Part shown: piece by piece, positions 20,354-29,394 of the stretch | Position numbering within the stretch: position 1 is the first letter of the stretch | Layout: every line of letters begins with the position of its first letter | NCBI RefSeq assembly: GCF_025136295.1 | Contig: NZ_CP062788.1 | Coordinates: forward strand, 3,861,588 to 3,925,587 | DNA from: Aestuariispira ectoiniformans | GTDB lineage: Bacteria > Pseudomonadota > Alphaproteobacteria > UBA8366 > Aestuariispiraceae | Direction of reading: 5' to 3' | Length of the DNA: 64,000 nt | Program-made: the position numbers and the translations under genes | The notes under the pieces: model-generated | What the model was told of the DNA's origin: nothing | Database searches by the model: none | Seen by the model: the letters and a program-made list of their open reading frames with translations, nothing else

Positions 20354-21799
20354 ATGTCGTCTGACGCCTTCCCCAAGAATACATTCACCCAGGGCCCGCT
20401 TGCGGCCATCTTTGCCAAGACCGCCCTGCCGATCATTTTCGTGATGGGCATGAACGGCCTGCTGGCCGTTGTCGATGCCATCTTCCTCGGCGTTTATGTC
20501 GGCCCGGACGCCTTGGGCGCGGTGACGCTGATGTTCCCGCTTTATATGATGCTTGCGGCGCTTGCCACTCTGGTCGCCAGCGGCATGTCGAGCCTGGTTG
20601 CCCGTCACCTGGGCGCCCGGCGTTTTGACGAGGCCCGGACCAGTTTTGCCAGCGCCCATGGTCTGGGGCTTGCGGTAAGTGCCATTCTTATCGCGCTCTT
20701 CCTGGTCTTTGGCAGTGACATGACCCTGCTGGTCGCCAAAGGATCGGTTGCCCTGGCGGACATGGGCCGAACCTATCTGGGCATCACCATTCTTTACTCA
20801 CCTGTCACCTTCCTGCTGTCGGTCAATTCCGATGCCTTGCGCAACGAAGGCCGGGCCGGTCTCATGGCCGCAATGAGCCTGCTCGTTTCCCTGAGCAATA
20901 TCCTGTTCAATTACATTTTGATTGCACAGATGGATCTGGGCGTCGCCGGGTCCGCCTATGGCACGGTCATGGCGCAGGTTCTGGCGCTGTTTATCATTCT
21001 GGTCTTTCGCCTGCGGGGCCGGACCGTACTTCGCCCCCAAGCCCTGTCCCGTCACAGCTTTGCGGAATGGCGAAACATCCTCGCGCTCGGCGCGCCGCAA
21101 AGCCTGAACTTCCTCGGCATCGCCCTGGTTTCCGCCGCGATTATCACCTCTCTGCAACTTGTGGCGGGAGACGCCTATGAGACGACAGTGTCGGCCTATG
21201 GCATCGTGACCCGGATCATGACGTTCGTCTTCCTGCCACTTTTGGGGTTGAGCCAGGCCCTGCAGTCGATCACCGGCAACAATTATGGCGCAGAGGAATG
21301 GCAACGTTCCAACAGCAGTCTGCGGCTGGGCGTGGTTATCGCACTTGTCTATTGCGCCGTAGCAGAGCTTGCGTTGATTGGATTGGCCCATGCGATCAGC
21401 AGTCTTTTCGTTGACGACCCTGCCGTCAAAAGCGAAGTCAGCCGGATCATGCCGGTCATGGTGATCCTCTACTTCGTGGCCGGGCCGCTCATCATGGTCG
21501 CCTCCTATTTCCAGGCCATCGGGGCGGCAGGCCGTGCCGCCATTCTGGGACTGGCGAAACCCTATTTCTTCGCCATTCCCCTCACATTCCTGCTGCCCCT
21601 TGCCTTCGGGGAACAGGGCATCTGGATGGCAGGACCCGTGGCGGAGGCATTGCTGCTGTGCCTGACCCTGATCGTCCTGGCAAAAACGGCACAGCGTAGC
21701 GCCTTGAAATGGGGTCTGTTCAAAGCCATCCCCCAAGTTGCAGCCCCGTCGGCAATCGCGCATCATGAGACAACCAGTGACCAGGAGATTTCGGCATGA
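20354..21799 (+). CDS. MATE-family multidrug/Na+ antiporter
   Basis: Inner-membrane efflux carrier of 481 residues with about twelve helices in two MatE repeats. The first repeat begins F-A-K-T-A-L-P-I-I-F-V-M-G-M-N-G and the second is near S-L-N-F-L-G-I-A-L-V-S-A. AAGGAGG stands 7 bases before the ATG. It overlaps the next gene by four bases (ATGA), so the two are coupled. The substrate is not deducible. Confidence 0.93.
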   Translation: MSSDAFPKNTFTQGPLAAIFAKTALPIIFVMGMNGLLAVVDAIFLGVYVGPDALGAVTLMFPLYMMLAALATLVASGMSSLVARHLGARRFDEARTSFASAHGLGLAVSAILIALFLVFGSDMTLLVAKGSVALADMGRTYLGITILYSPVTFLLSVNSDALRNEGRAGLMAAMSLLVSLSNILFNYILIAQMDLGVAGSAYGTVMAQVLALFIILVFRLRGRTVLRPQALSRHSFAEWRNILALGAPQSLNFLGIALVSAAIITSLQLVAGDAYETTVSAYGIVTRIMTFVFLPLLGLSQALQSITGNNYGAEEWQRSNSSLRLGVVIALVYCAVAELALIGLAHAISSLFVDDPAVKSEVSRIMPVMVILYFVAGPLIMVASYFQAIGAAGRAAILGLAKPYFFAIPLTFLLPLAFGEQGIWMAGPVAEALLLCLTLIVLAKTAQRSALKWGLFKAIPQVAAPSAIAHHETTSDQEISA

Positions 21800-22230
21800 C
21801 CGGAACATTACCAACAGTGGATGCTGTCAAAAAACAGGCAAAAGAACTGCGAAGCGCCCTGGAAAAGGACGGCCAGACGGTCAGCCACGGCCATGCGCTG
21901 GAGCTGATTGCCCATCAACATGGCTATCGCGACTGGAACACCTTCCGCGCGGCGATTGACGAACGCCCGCCGGAAACCTGGACAAAGGGCACCCGCGTCA
22001 CCGGCCATTACCTGTCACAGCCGATCGAGGCGGAAATCATTGCCATCGAGGCGATCCGACCGGGCTGGGTCCGGGTAACACTTGACCTGGACCAGCCCGT
22101 CGATGTGGTCACCTTCGACAGCTTTTCCGCCTATCGCAAGCGGGTGACGGGCAACATCGGCCCGGCTGGCCAGTCTCAGGAGCGAACGTCCAACGGACGC
22201 CCGCAGCTCGACCTGACATTACTGGACTAA
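21796..22230 (+). CDS. Small glyoxalase-superfamily protein (Glyoxalase_8-like)
   Basis: 144 residues. The N-terminal motif HALELIAHQHGYRDWNTF with A-K-E-L-R-S-A-L before it is typical of proteins annotated as glyoxalase superfamily (PF20066-like, from memory). The C-terminal half is a short beta-rich segment (V-T-G-H-Y-L-S-Q-P). The biochemical role is not known. Translational coupling to the MATE gene and a shared strong terminator indicate one two-gene transcript. Confidence 0.65.
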   Translation: MTGTLPTVDAVKKQAKELRSALEKDGQTVSHGHALELIAHQHGYRDWNTFRAAIDERPPETWTKGTRVTGHYLSQPIEAEIIAIEAIRPGWVRVTLDLDQPVDVVTFDSFSAYRKRVTGNIGPAGQSQERTSNGRPQLDLTLLD

Positions 22231-22234
22231 CCCT

Positions 22235-22301
22235 GATGACGCCGCCTTAGGCAAATTTCCTATCGCCCTGCAATTTGCCTAATGGACGGCGTCATTTTTT
22301 C
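22235..22301 (+). terminator. Long-stem terminator after the MATE operon
   Basis: Two nested arms pair almost perfectly: ATGACGCCG (from 22236) with CGGCGTCAT (to 22295), and TTAGGCAAATT with AATTTGCCTAA inside. A TTTTTT run follows on the plus strand. It is unusually long for a terminator. Confidence 0.9.
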
Positions 22302-22337
22302 CGGCCACTCTCGTTGAGAACATTAGACGAGGGAAGA

Positions 22338-22790
22338 TCAGCCGTGGTCGACGGGCGTGCCCAAAACAAAAACCGTATTGGTGGACGCCACATTTTCGTG
22401 GCCCCAAAGCTGTTGGCAGATTTCGCGGATACGGTCCTGCGGCGCATCTTCCAAAAGCACGACAAGGTCGCCCTCGCCGCTGACATTGTGAACCTTCTGA
22501 ACCTCCGCTATCCGGCCAAGGAAGGCCAGAACGCCCCCCTGACGCAGGCGATCTTTCAGCTTGACCTCCACAAAGGCCGCGGTTTGTTTCGCCGTTGGGG
22601 TCACACGCGTATCCGCACCCAACCGGACGGTATATCCACCTATGGTGCCATCCCGTTCCATCCGGTCCAGGCGATGCTGGACCGCTGTGCGCGACAGACC
22701 AACCCGCGCCGCCAACGTGGTGATTGGCAGCCGCGCATTGCGGGCCAGCTCGGCCAAAATCTTCCGGTCGGTTTCGTCCAATTCACTCAT
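22338..22790 (-). CDS. Lrp/AsnC-family transcriptional regulator
   Basis: 150 residues from the ATG at 22788-22790; in-frame ATGs at 22799 and 22808 are possible alternatives. The N-terminal HTH (about 20-45: I-T-T-L-A-A-R-V-G-L-S-R-T-A-V) follows the signature L-D-E-T-D-R-K-I-L. The C-terminal RAM/ACT-like domain holds V-S-G-E-G-D-L-V. It lies 54 bases from the divergent aminotransferase, the usual arrangement for a local regulator of amino acid metabolism. Confidence 0.92.
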   Translation of the reverse strand: MSELDETDRKILAELARNARLPITTLAARVGLSRTAVQHRLDRMERDGTIGGYTVRLGADTRVTPTAKQTAAFVEVKLKDRLRQGGVLAFLGRIAEVQKVHNVSGEGDLVVLLEDAPQDRIREICQQLWGHENVASTNTVFVLGTPVDHG

Positions 22791-22844
22791 CAACCGCATC
22801 CCCAACATGCGTTTCCCCATTCCCTCTAACGGTAGAAAGCAGAA

Positions 22845-24041
22845 ATGGAAAGCCCGTCTCCACATCCGGCCCAGCCGCCCGTCAGCAACAGTACCATTCG
22901 AGACCGCATCGCACGGATGCCATCCAGCAAGATTCGCGAAGTGGCTGCCCTGGGCTTTGACGACCCCGCCGTCATCCCCCTCTGGTTCGGTGAATCCGAT
23001 CAGCCCACGCCCCCCTTCATCAAGCAGGCCGCAACCGATGCCCTGCAGGCAGATGAGACCTTTTATGCCCCCAACCATGGCATCCGCCCCCTGCGCGAGG
23101 CGTTGAGCCGCTATATGGAAGGCCTTTACGGACGCGCCGTGGATGTCGACCGGATCACGGTCACGGCATCCGGCATCCAGGCTGTCATGCTGACCACGCA
23201 ATTGCTGGTGGGGCATGGGGACAATGCCGTCATCATCGGCCCGGTCTGGCCCAATATCCCCGGCACGGTGGATATCCTGGGTGCAGAGCCGCGTATGGTC
23301 GGCCTGACGGAAACCGACGGGCAATGGTCGCTGGATATGGACCATCTGTTCAGCCACTGCGATGACCGCACCCGCGCCATCATCGTGAACTCCCCCGGCA
23401 ACCCGACCGGCTGGGTCATACCACGGGAACAACAGCAGGCCCTGCTGGACTTTGCCCGCGCGCGCGGCATCTGGATCGTCAGCGACGAAGTCTACAGCCG
23501 CATTGTCTATGATGCGCCATATGCCCCTTCCTTCCTGGAACTCATTGAGCCGGATGACCGCGTGGTGGTCATCAACAGCTTTTCCAAGGCCTGGCTGATG
23601 ACCGGCTGGCGTCTGGGCTGGATCACGGCCCCGGCAACGCTGCTGGAGCATTACGGCAAGGTTGCCGAATATAATACGTCCTGCCAGCCGCCCTTTGTTC
23701 AAAAGGCAGGCATTGCCGCCCTTGAGCAGGGCGAAGACAGTATTGCAGCGATGATGGCCGGCCTTGGCAAAAACCGGGCGATGCTGACCGCTTATCTCGG
23801 CAATCACCCGAAGATTCGTTATGCGGAACCGGAAGCGGCCTTTTATGCTTTCTTTGCCGTCGATGGCATGCGCGACAGCACCCAGTTTGCCAAGGACCTG
23901 CTGCGGGAAGCAAAAGTCGGCCTTGCGCCGGGTGCGGCATTCGGGGTGGAGGGCGAAGGATATTTGCGGCTGTGTTTTGCCAAAAGCCCGAACCTTCTGG
24001 AACAGGCACTGGACCGCCTGATCCGCTTCGTCGATAAATAG
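22845..24041 (+). CDS. PLP-dependent aminotransferase, class I/II
   Basis: Fold-type I aminotransferase of 398 residues, cytoplasmic, aspartate-aminotransferase-like in layout. PLP lysine is Lys248 in S-F-S-K-A-W-L-M-T-G-W-R-L-G. N-S-P-G-N-P-T-G-W and the D-E-V-Y motif are in place. It follows a divergent AsnC regulator and runs 29 bases ahead of an HpcH/HpaI aldolase, suggesting a small catabolic unit (amino acid to oxo acid). The actual substrate is unknown. Confidence 0.93.
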   Translation: MESPSPHPAQPPVSNSTIRDRIARMPSSKIREVAALGFDDPAVIPLWFGESDQPTPPFIKQAATDALQADETFYAPNHGIRPLREALSRYMEGLYGRAVDVDRITVTASGIQAVMLTTQLLVGHGDNAVIIGPVWPNIPGTVDILGAEPRMVGLTETDGQWSLDMDHLFSHCDDRTRAIIVNSPGNPTGWVIPREQQQALLDFARARGIWIVSDEVYSRIVYDAPYAPSFLELIEPDDRVVVINSFSKAWLMTGWRLGWITAPATLLEHYGKVAEYNTSCQPPFVQKAGIAALEQGEDSIAAMMAGLGKNRAMLTAYLGNHPKIRYAEPEAAFYAFFAVDGMRDSTQFAKDLLREAKVGLAPGAAFGVEGEGYLRLCFAKSPNLLEQALDRLIRFVDK

Positions 24042-24070
24042 TCGAAACAGACCATAACAGGGAAACAACC

Positions 24071-24829
24071 ATGCGAGAAAATCTGGTCACATCAAAAATC
24101 GCCAAGGGAGAGAATGTACCCGGCGTCTTCATCGACCTGGACAGCAGCGCCGCAGCGGAGGGCATGGCCCATGCAGGATATGGGTTCCTGCTGGTGGACC
24201 TGCAACATGGGGTGATCGACACGCGTTCGGCCGTGTCGATCCTGACCGCGATTTCGACCACCGACTGCATGCCCTTCGTCCGCGTTCCTGGCAACGAACC
24301 GGCGGCGATCATGCAGGCACTGGATTTCGGGGCGATGGGTGTGGTCTGCCCGTTGATCAACACGGCGGATCAGGCCGCAAGATTTGTAGACGCCATGCGC
24401 TATCCGCCACAGGGCAGCCGTAGCTGGGGTCCCTTCCGGGCAGCCATCTATGCCGGGGAGAATTATACCCAGGAAGCCAATGACACGCTCATGGCCATCG
24501 CCCAGATCGAAACCAAAGAAGCCATGGACAATCTGGACGCAATTCTGGCAACACCGGGCCTGGACGGTGTGCTGGTCGGCCCCAACGACCTGGGCTTTTC
24601 CTATGGCAACTGGCCCCAGGCCATGCCGGAAGACCCGCAGGTCGTGGAGGCGATCAAAACCATTGCCGCCAAATGCCGGGACCATGGCGTGATCCCGGGC
24701 ATCCACAGCGGCGACGCCGCGATGGCCCGCCAGATGTTCGACTGGGGCTATCGCTTCAGTACGATTTCAACGGATATGGGACTGATGATCAAAGCGGCAA
24801 AAGAAAGCCTGGCGGCCCTTGAGGGCTAA
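24071..24829 (+). CDS. HpcH/HpaI-family aldolase
   Basis: Class II, metal-dependent aldolase of 252 residues that in this family cleaves 2-keto-3-deoxy or 4-hydroxy-2-oxo acids to pyruvate and an aldehyde. Seen: L-V-D-L-Q-H-G near residue 45 (catalytic His), Q-I-E-T-K-E (metal Glu) and V-G-P-N-D-L-G (metal Asp). It follows the aminotransferase closely. Its TAA interlocks with the stop of the convergent TPR gene (4-base overlap). Confidence 0.92.
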   Translation: MRENLVTSKIAKGENVPGVFIDLDSSAAAEGMAHAGYGFLLVDLQHGVIDTRSAVSILTAISTTDCMPFVRVPGNEPAAIMQALDFGAMGVVCPLINTADQAARFVDAMRYPPQGSRSWGPFRAAIYAGENYTQEANDTLMAIAQIETKEAMDNLDAILATPGLDGVLVGPNDLGFSYGNWPQAMPEDPQVVEAIKTIAAKCRDHGVIPGIHSGDAAMARQMFDWGYRFSTISTDMGLMIKAAKESLAALEG

Positions 24830-26757
24830 GCCTTCCTGTTAGCGAGATCCTGGGCGACCTTGCTCAGGATCTCCGGCCAGGACTGGTCGTGGCGGCGGCC
24901 ATAGACCTTCACGCAGGCATAGGGCGGCAAGCGGTCCGTCCCCATAAGCGGCCAGGATGGCGTGCGCAGCAGGGTCCAGCATTCGGTGCCGACCGCCGCC
25001 GCCATGTCGCCGACCGACGTGCCCATGTTGATCACCAGATCGACAGAGGCCGTCAATGCCATCGCGCGCTCTATATCGTCCTTCAGGTCCACATCGGGCC
25101 AGCGATGGATGGTGACGCCAAAGCGTTCCTCCGCAGCCGCCAGTTCCGCGTCCCGGTCACCATATTGCAGGTTGACGAAGGTGACATCCGGGACCGCGAA
25201 TACATCACCCCATTGTTCCAGCCGGGACAAGGCCGTCGCACGGCGGGCGGTCACCAGCCCACTGCCCCAGGCAATCCCCACCTTCGGCCTGTCACCCAAG
25301 GCAGCAAGACGTTTCCGACAGTCGTCCAACAGGGCCGGGTCAGGGGTCAGGAAAGCCGCACGCGGCGTGATATCGTCTACAGAATTCGGCCAGGAGAGAC
25401 GCATCAGGTCGAAATAGGGTGCCTGGACCGTTGCCTTTGAGACATCAAAATCTCCCTCGGGCATGACTGTCGCCCAAGGGAAGTTACGCTGGAAAAGTCC
25501 TACCAGACGTGGATCGCATTCAATTGCGATGTCAGCCGATGCGCCTGCCCGTTGGCGCATCTCCTCGAACAAGGCCGCCGCCCCGATTTCATCGCCGATC
25601 CCCTGTTCCGGCCAGAGATGCAGACAGCCGCCGTCCAGCGCCTCGCCTTGCCAGCGACCCGCCGGGTGGTCTGTCAGCCGGTTGGGACGGCGTTCCCCAC
25701 AGTCGAAACCCGCATCATAAAGCGGCCAGGCCTCACGCAGGTTGCCCCTTACGAAATGGCTGATCGCCAGATGATAGCGATGGCGCGGATTGTCTGGTTC
25801 CAGGTCTGCCGCACGACGATAGAGCGTCTCCGCCTCTTCCGCCCGCCCGGAATCTTCCATCAGGTTGGCCAGATTACCGATCACCTCCGAAAAGTCCGGC
25901 TCAATGTCCAATGCCTTGTGGAAGGCCTGTTCCGCCTCTGCATTCTTGTCCTGGGCGGACAAGGCATTTCCCAGATTGTTCCAGGCGGGAGCCAGATCGG
26001 GGCCCCCCTCCACCGCCTTGCGGCCATAGGCCTCGGCCTCTTCCAGGCGTCCCGCGTCATAGTAAACAGACGAAAGATTGGTCAGCGCACCGGGGTTGCC
26101 GGGCATCAGGTCCAACAGCTTTTCCTGGGCACGGCGTGCATCGTCCAGCCGCCGCAGGCGCTGTAACGCCACACCATAGTTGATCAGGAATTCCGGATGG
26201 GCCGGTTCAATCGCCAGACCACGTTCGAAATAGGCGATCGACTGATCCGACCGCCCCGTATTCAGCATCAGCACGGCCAGATTATAAAGGGCCTGCAGAT
26301 AATTGGGCGCCAATTTCACCGCACGGGAATAGGCAGTCTCCGCCTCTGCCACGCGGCCCTGCGGCAGCAGGAAGGTGCCAAAATTATTCCATGCCTCCGC
26401 GTTGCCCGGCTGCAGGGTCAACGCCTTGTCATAGGCCTCCTCCGTTGCCTCCGCATTGCCGAGGTTTTCTTCAACGGAGGCCAGACTGACCCAATAGCCC
26501 ACATTGTCCGGCGACAGTTTAAGCGCCTTGCGGATCGACAGCCGCGCCGCCTTGGCCTGGCCCATATTGAATTGTGTAATCCCGCTCAGATGCAGGGCAT
26601 CCGCATCATTGGGGAAGGATTTGACGACGGCGTTGAACATCCGGGCGGCCTGCTGCATCTGTCCCGCCCGCAACATCGACAATCCCTGCTGCAAAGCCTG
26701 GTCACGTTGAGCCGGGGCAAGCACCCCTTTTGCCTGACGGCGTTGTTTTCGATTCAT
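24826..26757 (-). CDS. TPR protein with glycosyltransferase-like C-terminal domain
   Basis: 643 residues. The N-terminus M-N-R-K-Q-R-R-Q-A-K leads into about ten tetratricopeptide repeats (about 20-360; for example A-E-A-W-N-N-F-G and A-P-A-W-N-N-L-G). Residues about 370-640 resemble the GT-B-type domain seen after TPRs in O-GlcNAc-transferase-like and heptosyltransferase-like proteins (G-I-A-W-G-S-G, D-L-V-I-N-M-G-T-S-V-G-D-M-A-A-A). No signal peptide, so it is probably cytoplasmic. The acceptor and sugar donor are unknown. msrB lies just upstream on the same strand, 9 bases away. Confidence 0.82.
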   Translation of the reverse strand: MNRKQRRQAKGVLAPAQRDQALQQGLSMLRAGQMQQAARMFNAVVKSFPNDADALHLSGITQFNMGQAKAARLSIRKALKLSPDNVGYWVSLASVEENLGNAEATEEAYDKALTLQPGNAEAWNNFGTFLLPQGRVAEAETAYSRAVKLAPNYLQALYNLAVLMLNTGRSDQSIAYFERGLAIEPAHPEFLINYGVALQRLRRLDDARRAQEKLLDLMPGNPGALTNLSSVYYDAGRLEEAEAYGRKAVEGGPDLAPAWNNLGNALSAQDKNAEAEQAFHKALDIEPDFSEVIGNLANLMEDSGRAEEAETLYRRAADLEPDNPRHRYHLAISHFVRGNLREAWPLYDAGFDCGERRPNRLTDHPAGRWQGEALDGGCLHLWPEQGIGDEIGAAALFEEMRQRAGASADIAIECDPRLVGLFQRNFPWATVMPEGDFDVSKATVQAPYFDLMRLSWPNSVDDITPRAAFLTPDPALLDDCRKRLAALGDRPKVGIAWGSGLVTARRATALSRLEQWGDVFAVPDVTFVNLQYGDRDAELAAAEERFGVTIHRWPDVDLKDDIERAMALTASVDLVINMGTSVGDMAAAVGTECWTLLRTPSWPLMGTDRLPPYACVKVYGRRHDQSWPEILSKVAQDLANRKA

Positions 26758-26766
26758 GAAGGGTAA

Positions 26767-27168
26767 TCAGCCTTTGTCTTTAAAAAGCTCGACCGCCACG
26801 GAGTTGATGCAATAGCGCAGCCCCGTGGGGGCCGGACCGTCATCAAATACATGGCCCAGGTGCGATCCGCAATTGCGGCAGGTCACCTCCGTGCGGGTTT
26901 TGCCAAGGGAATAGTCTGGAGCTTCCTCAAGGACGTCATCGGAAATGGCAGCGTAAAAGCTGGGCCAGCCGCATCCGGCATCGAATTTGGTTTCCGACCG
27001 GAAAAGTGGCTCCCCGCAACAACTGCAGGCATATACCCCCGCATCCCAGGCGTTCCAGTAGGCACCACTGAAAGGCTGCTCTGTACCCTTGTTGCGGCAG
27101 ACGTCGTATTGCTCCGGGGTCAAATCCGCCTTCCACTGCGCGTCGGTCTTGGTCACCTTTCTAGTCAT
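26767..27168 (-). CDS. msrB: Peptide methionine (R)-sulfoxide reductase
   Basis: Repairs R-methionine sulfoxide in proteins. 133 residues, cytoplasmic. Zinc cysteines C48/C51 and C97/C100, the G-C-G-W-P-S motif and catalytic Cys120 (R-Y-C-I-N-S) are all present. The start overlaps the end of the ChaC-like gene by 8 bases, so the two are probably co-translated. It belongs to the run of minus-strand redox genes at 26.8-31.0 kb. Confidence 0.96.
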   Translation of the reverse strand: MTRKVTKTDAQWKADLTPEQYDVCRNKGTEQPFSGAYWNAWDAGVYACSCCGEPLFRSETKFDAGCGWPSFYAAISDDVLEEAPDYSLGKTRTEVTCRNCGSHLGHVFDDGPAPTGLRYCINSVAVELFKDKG

Positions 27169-27841
27169 TTCCTATGTGTTCCAATTCCCTGACCTGGACC
27201 AGAAGACGATGCATCGGCCCGTCTGCAATCCCCAATTCATCCAACGACTGTACGGTGTTTTCGAGATATTCCGCACATCGCCCGATACGGCCTTCGGCCT
27301 CCGCGATCATGCGCGCAATGGTCTCCTGCGGCAAACCTTTTACGTAACGTTCATAGGTGCGGTTCATTACGAATGTGATGGCCGGAACCGGCCCTCGTTC
27401 CGTATGCATGGTGACCCAGGTCGGGCAATAGCCGTCGGCCACCATTTCCCGTGACCAGACCACATCCAACTCCTCTTCCAGATTGCCGGGATCAACCCGA
27501 AAGGCAATGCCCTGACAGGAACCGCCATAATCCAGGCCCAGCACCAGTCCCGGCTTGTCGGGCGATCCACGGCCGATGAAGGTTTTCAGGCAAAAAGCAC
27601 GATGATAGCCGTAAATCCGGCCACGCAGACGATCCACATGATGAAAAGCCGGGTTCCACATCAGCGAACCATAGCCGAAGACCCAGACATCGTTAACACC
27701 GGGCGGGCGGGCAGCCAGCGTTTTCTTGCGGCTGGCAATCCGTTCTTCCAGGCTCAGCCGACGGATCAGCCCCAGCCGTTCACCTTCTTCAGCGATCTCC
27801 TGAACAATGCCATTGCGGATACTGTCCCTATTTAAAACCAC
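27161..27841 (-). CDS. ChaC-like gamma-glutamylcyclotransferase
   Basis: Glutathione-degrading cyclotransferase family (ChaC), cytoplasmic, releasing 5-oxoproline and Cys-Gly. 226 residues. The signature [11 protein letters not shown] is at about residues 53-63, followed by a G-Y-H-R-A-F-C-L strand and [14 protein letters not shown]. The start is GTG at 27839-27841 with AGGA six bases upstream. It overlaps msrB by 8 bases. The link between glutathione turnover and methionine repair is inferred from position. Confidence 0.9.
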   Translation of the reverse strand: MVLNRDSIRNGIVQEIAEEGERLGLIRRLSLEERIASRKKTLAARPPGVNDVWVFGYGSLMWNPAFHHVDRLRGRIYGYHRAFCLKTFIGRGSPDKPGLVLGLDYGGSCQGIAFRVDPGNLEEELDVVWSREMVADGYCPTWVTMHTERGPVPAITFVMNRTYERYVKGLPQETIARMIAEAEGRIGRCAEYLENTVQSLDELGIADGPMHRLLVQVRELEHIGND

Positions 27842-27891
27842 GCTTTTCCTGTCCCCTAAAACCCTGAAAACATCTTAGGGAAACTGTCTGT

Positions 27892-28671
27892 TTAATCAAA
27901 GGCAAAGGACCGCATGGACGCAGCCGGACCGCGAAAACTGTTGTGAATTGTGCGACCTGATACGCCGTCCCCAGCCCCGGCAGCAACCAGAAGGGGCACG
28001 AAATGCTCATCTGAGGGATGGGCGCGACGATAGTCGGGATGGCGGTTAGCTTCCCGCAGTCCATCCCAATCGCCGGCCTTGATGAGCGCAGCAATATCAC
28101 GGTCAAAACGGGCGGCATAATCAAACGGCTCCCGGTCATACTGACCGAGGCTGCCGAACAGGTCCCGCAGGTTGTGGGTCATGGTGCCGCTGGCGATGAT
28201 CAGCACGCCATCATCCCGCAAGGGCCGCAAGGCCTCTCCCAATTTCCAGTGGTGGTCAAAGCCAAGGCCCGGTTGCACCGATAGCTGCGCCACCGGAATA
28301 TCCGCATCCGGGAACATCAGCATCAACACATTCCACGCCCCGTGGTCCAATCCCCGCGTTGGATCTGTTGCAAGACCAGCGGGAATATTCAAGCCGGCCA
28401 ACCGTTCCGCCAGATACGGCGCACCTGGGGCCGGGTATTTCATCTCATAGAGTTCCGGGGCAAAACCGCCAAAGTCATAGATCGTTTCAGGCAATTCAGC
28501 CGTGGATATGGTCGGGCGGTCCGTCACCCAATGGGCGGAAACAAACAGGATTGCATCCGGCCGGGGAATGGAAGCCCCGAGTGCCCCCATGAATTGCCCT
28601 GCCTCGCGCGGGTCCAGCACCAGGTCCGGCCCCGCATGGCTGATGAAATAGGCAGCGTGACGGTTACTCAT
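27892..28671 (-). CDS. DODA-type class III extradiol ring-cleavage dioxygenase
   Basis: Metal-dependent LigB-superfamily enzyme like E. coli YgiD (4,5-DOPA dioxygenase) and plant DODA. 259 residues. Candidate metal ligands and active-site His: His12 (I-S-H-A-G-P), His46 (S-A-H-W), His109 (G-L-D-H-G-A-W) and a later T-M-T-H-N-L. Its ATG overlaps the pirin stop by four bases. The physiological substrate is probably a catechol-like compound; the quinone-related neighbours fit that. Confidence 0.9.
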   Translation of the reverse strand: MSNRHAAYFISHAGPDLVLDPREAGQFMGALGASIPRPDAILFVSAHWVTDRPTISTAELPETIYDFGGFAPELYEMKYPAPGAPYLAERLAGLNIPAGLATDPTRGLDHGAWNVLMLMFPDADIPVAQLSVQPGLGFDHHWKLGEALRPLRDDGVLIIASGTMTHNLRDLFGSLGQYDREPFDYAARFDRDIAALIKAGDWDGLREANRHPDYRRAHPSDEHFVPLLVAAGAGDGVSGRTIHNSFRGPAASMRSFAFD

Positions 28672-29384
28672 TCGCCGCGTCCCCTGGGCAGGTCGATCAG
28701 GATCAATTCCACATCGTCGCGCGCCGTAATAGCCAGCTCCCCTTCGTCCCTGACGACGACACCATCGCGGGCGGACACCGGTTCGTCATTCAGCAGGAAG
28801 CTGCCCCGTGCCGCCACCAGATAGGCCTGCCGGTTTGCACGCAAGACATGTGTCACCACCTCTCCGGGCGCCAGCGTCGCCGCGAACAGGGTTGCATCCT
28901 GGTCGATGGGGGCGGCATCGGAATATTCCGCCTGCCCGGACGCAAGAGCCGTCAGACGACCATCATTGTGTCCTTTTGGAAACTGCCGGGTTTCCCAGCG
29001 GGGTTTCAGGTTGCTGGTACGCGGCATGATCCAGATCTGGAAAAGTGTCGTTTCCTCGTCTTCCAGATTATGTTCGGAATGGAAGATGCCCGACCCTGCG
29101 CTCATAACCTGAATGTCACCAGCCTCGGTCCGGCCCACATTGCCCATGCTGTCGCGATGAGTGATCGCACCGGTCCGCACATAGGTGATGATTTCCATAT
29201 CCCGGTGCGGATGCATGTCAAAGCCGGTGCCCGGCTGTATCCGGTCGTCGTTCCAGACACGCAAGGGGCCGACGTGCACGCGGGACGGATCGTAATATTC
29301 GCCAAAGCTGAAATGATGGTGCGCATCCAGCCAACCGAAATTGGCGTGTCCAAGGCTATCGAAATTCCTTATTTCAACTCCCAT
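28668..29384 (-). CDS. Pirin-family bicupin protein
   Basis: Non-haem iron bicupin; bacterial pirins such as YhhW act as quercetinases. From the ATG at 29382-29384 (AAGGAGG with ideal spacing; longer in-frame starts are rejected) it is 238 residues. Fe ligands His58, His60, His102 and Glu104 line up with those known in pirins. It overlaps the dioxygenase gene by four bases and lies 10 bases after the Xi-class GST, so it is part of one operon. Confidence 0.93.
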   Translation of the reverse strand: MGVEIRNFDSLGHANFGWLDAHHHFSFGEYYDPSRVHVGPLRVWNDDRIQPGTGFDMHPHRDMEIITYVRTGAITHRDSMGNVGRTEAGDIQVMSAGSGIFHSEHNLEDEETTLFQIWIMPRTSNLKPRWETRQFPKGHNDGRLTALASGQAEYSDAAPIDQDATLFAATLAPGEVVTHVLRANRQAYLVAARGSFLLNDEPVSARDGVVVRDEGELAITARDDVELILIDLPRGRGE

Positions 29385-29394
29385 GACATCCTCC

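Noticed and set aside
22791-24068. A 576-residue minus-strand protein containing the AsnC domain
   Set aside because: Only the last 150 residues are protein-like (Lrp/AsnC). The rest is antisense to the aminotransferase gene.
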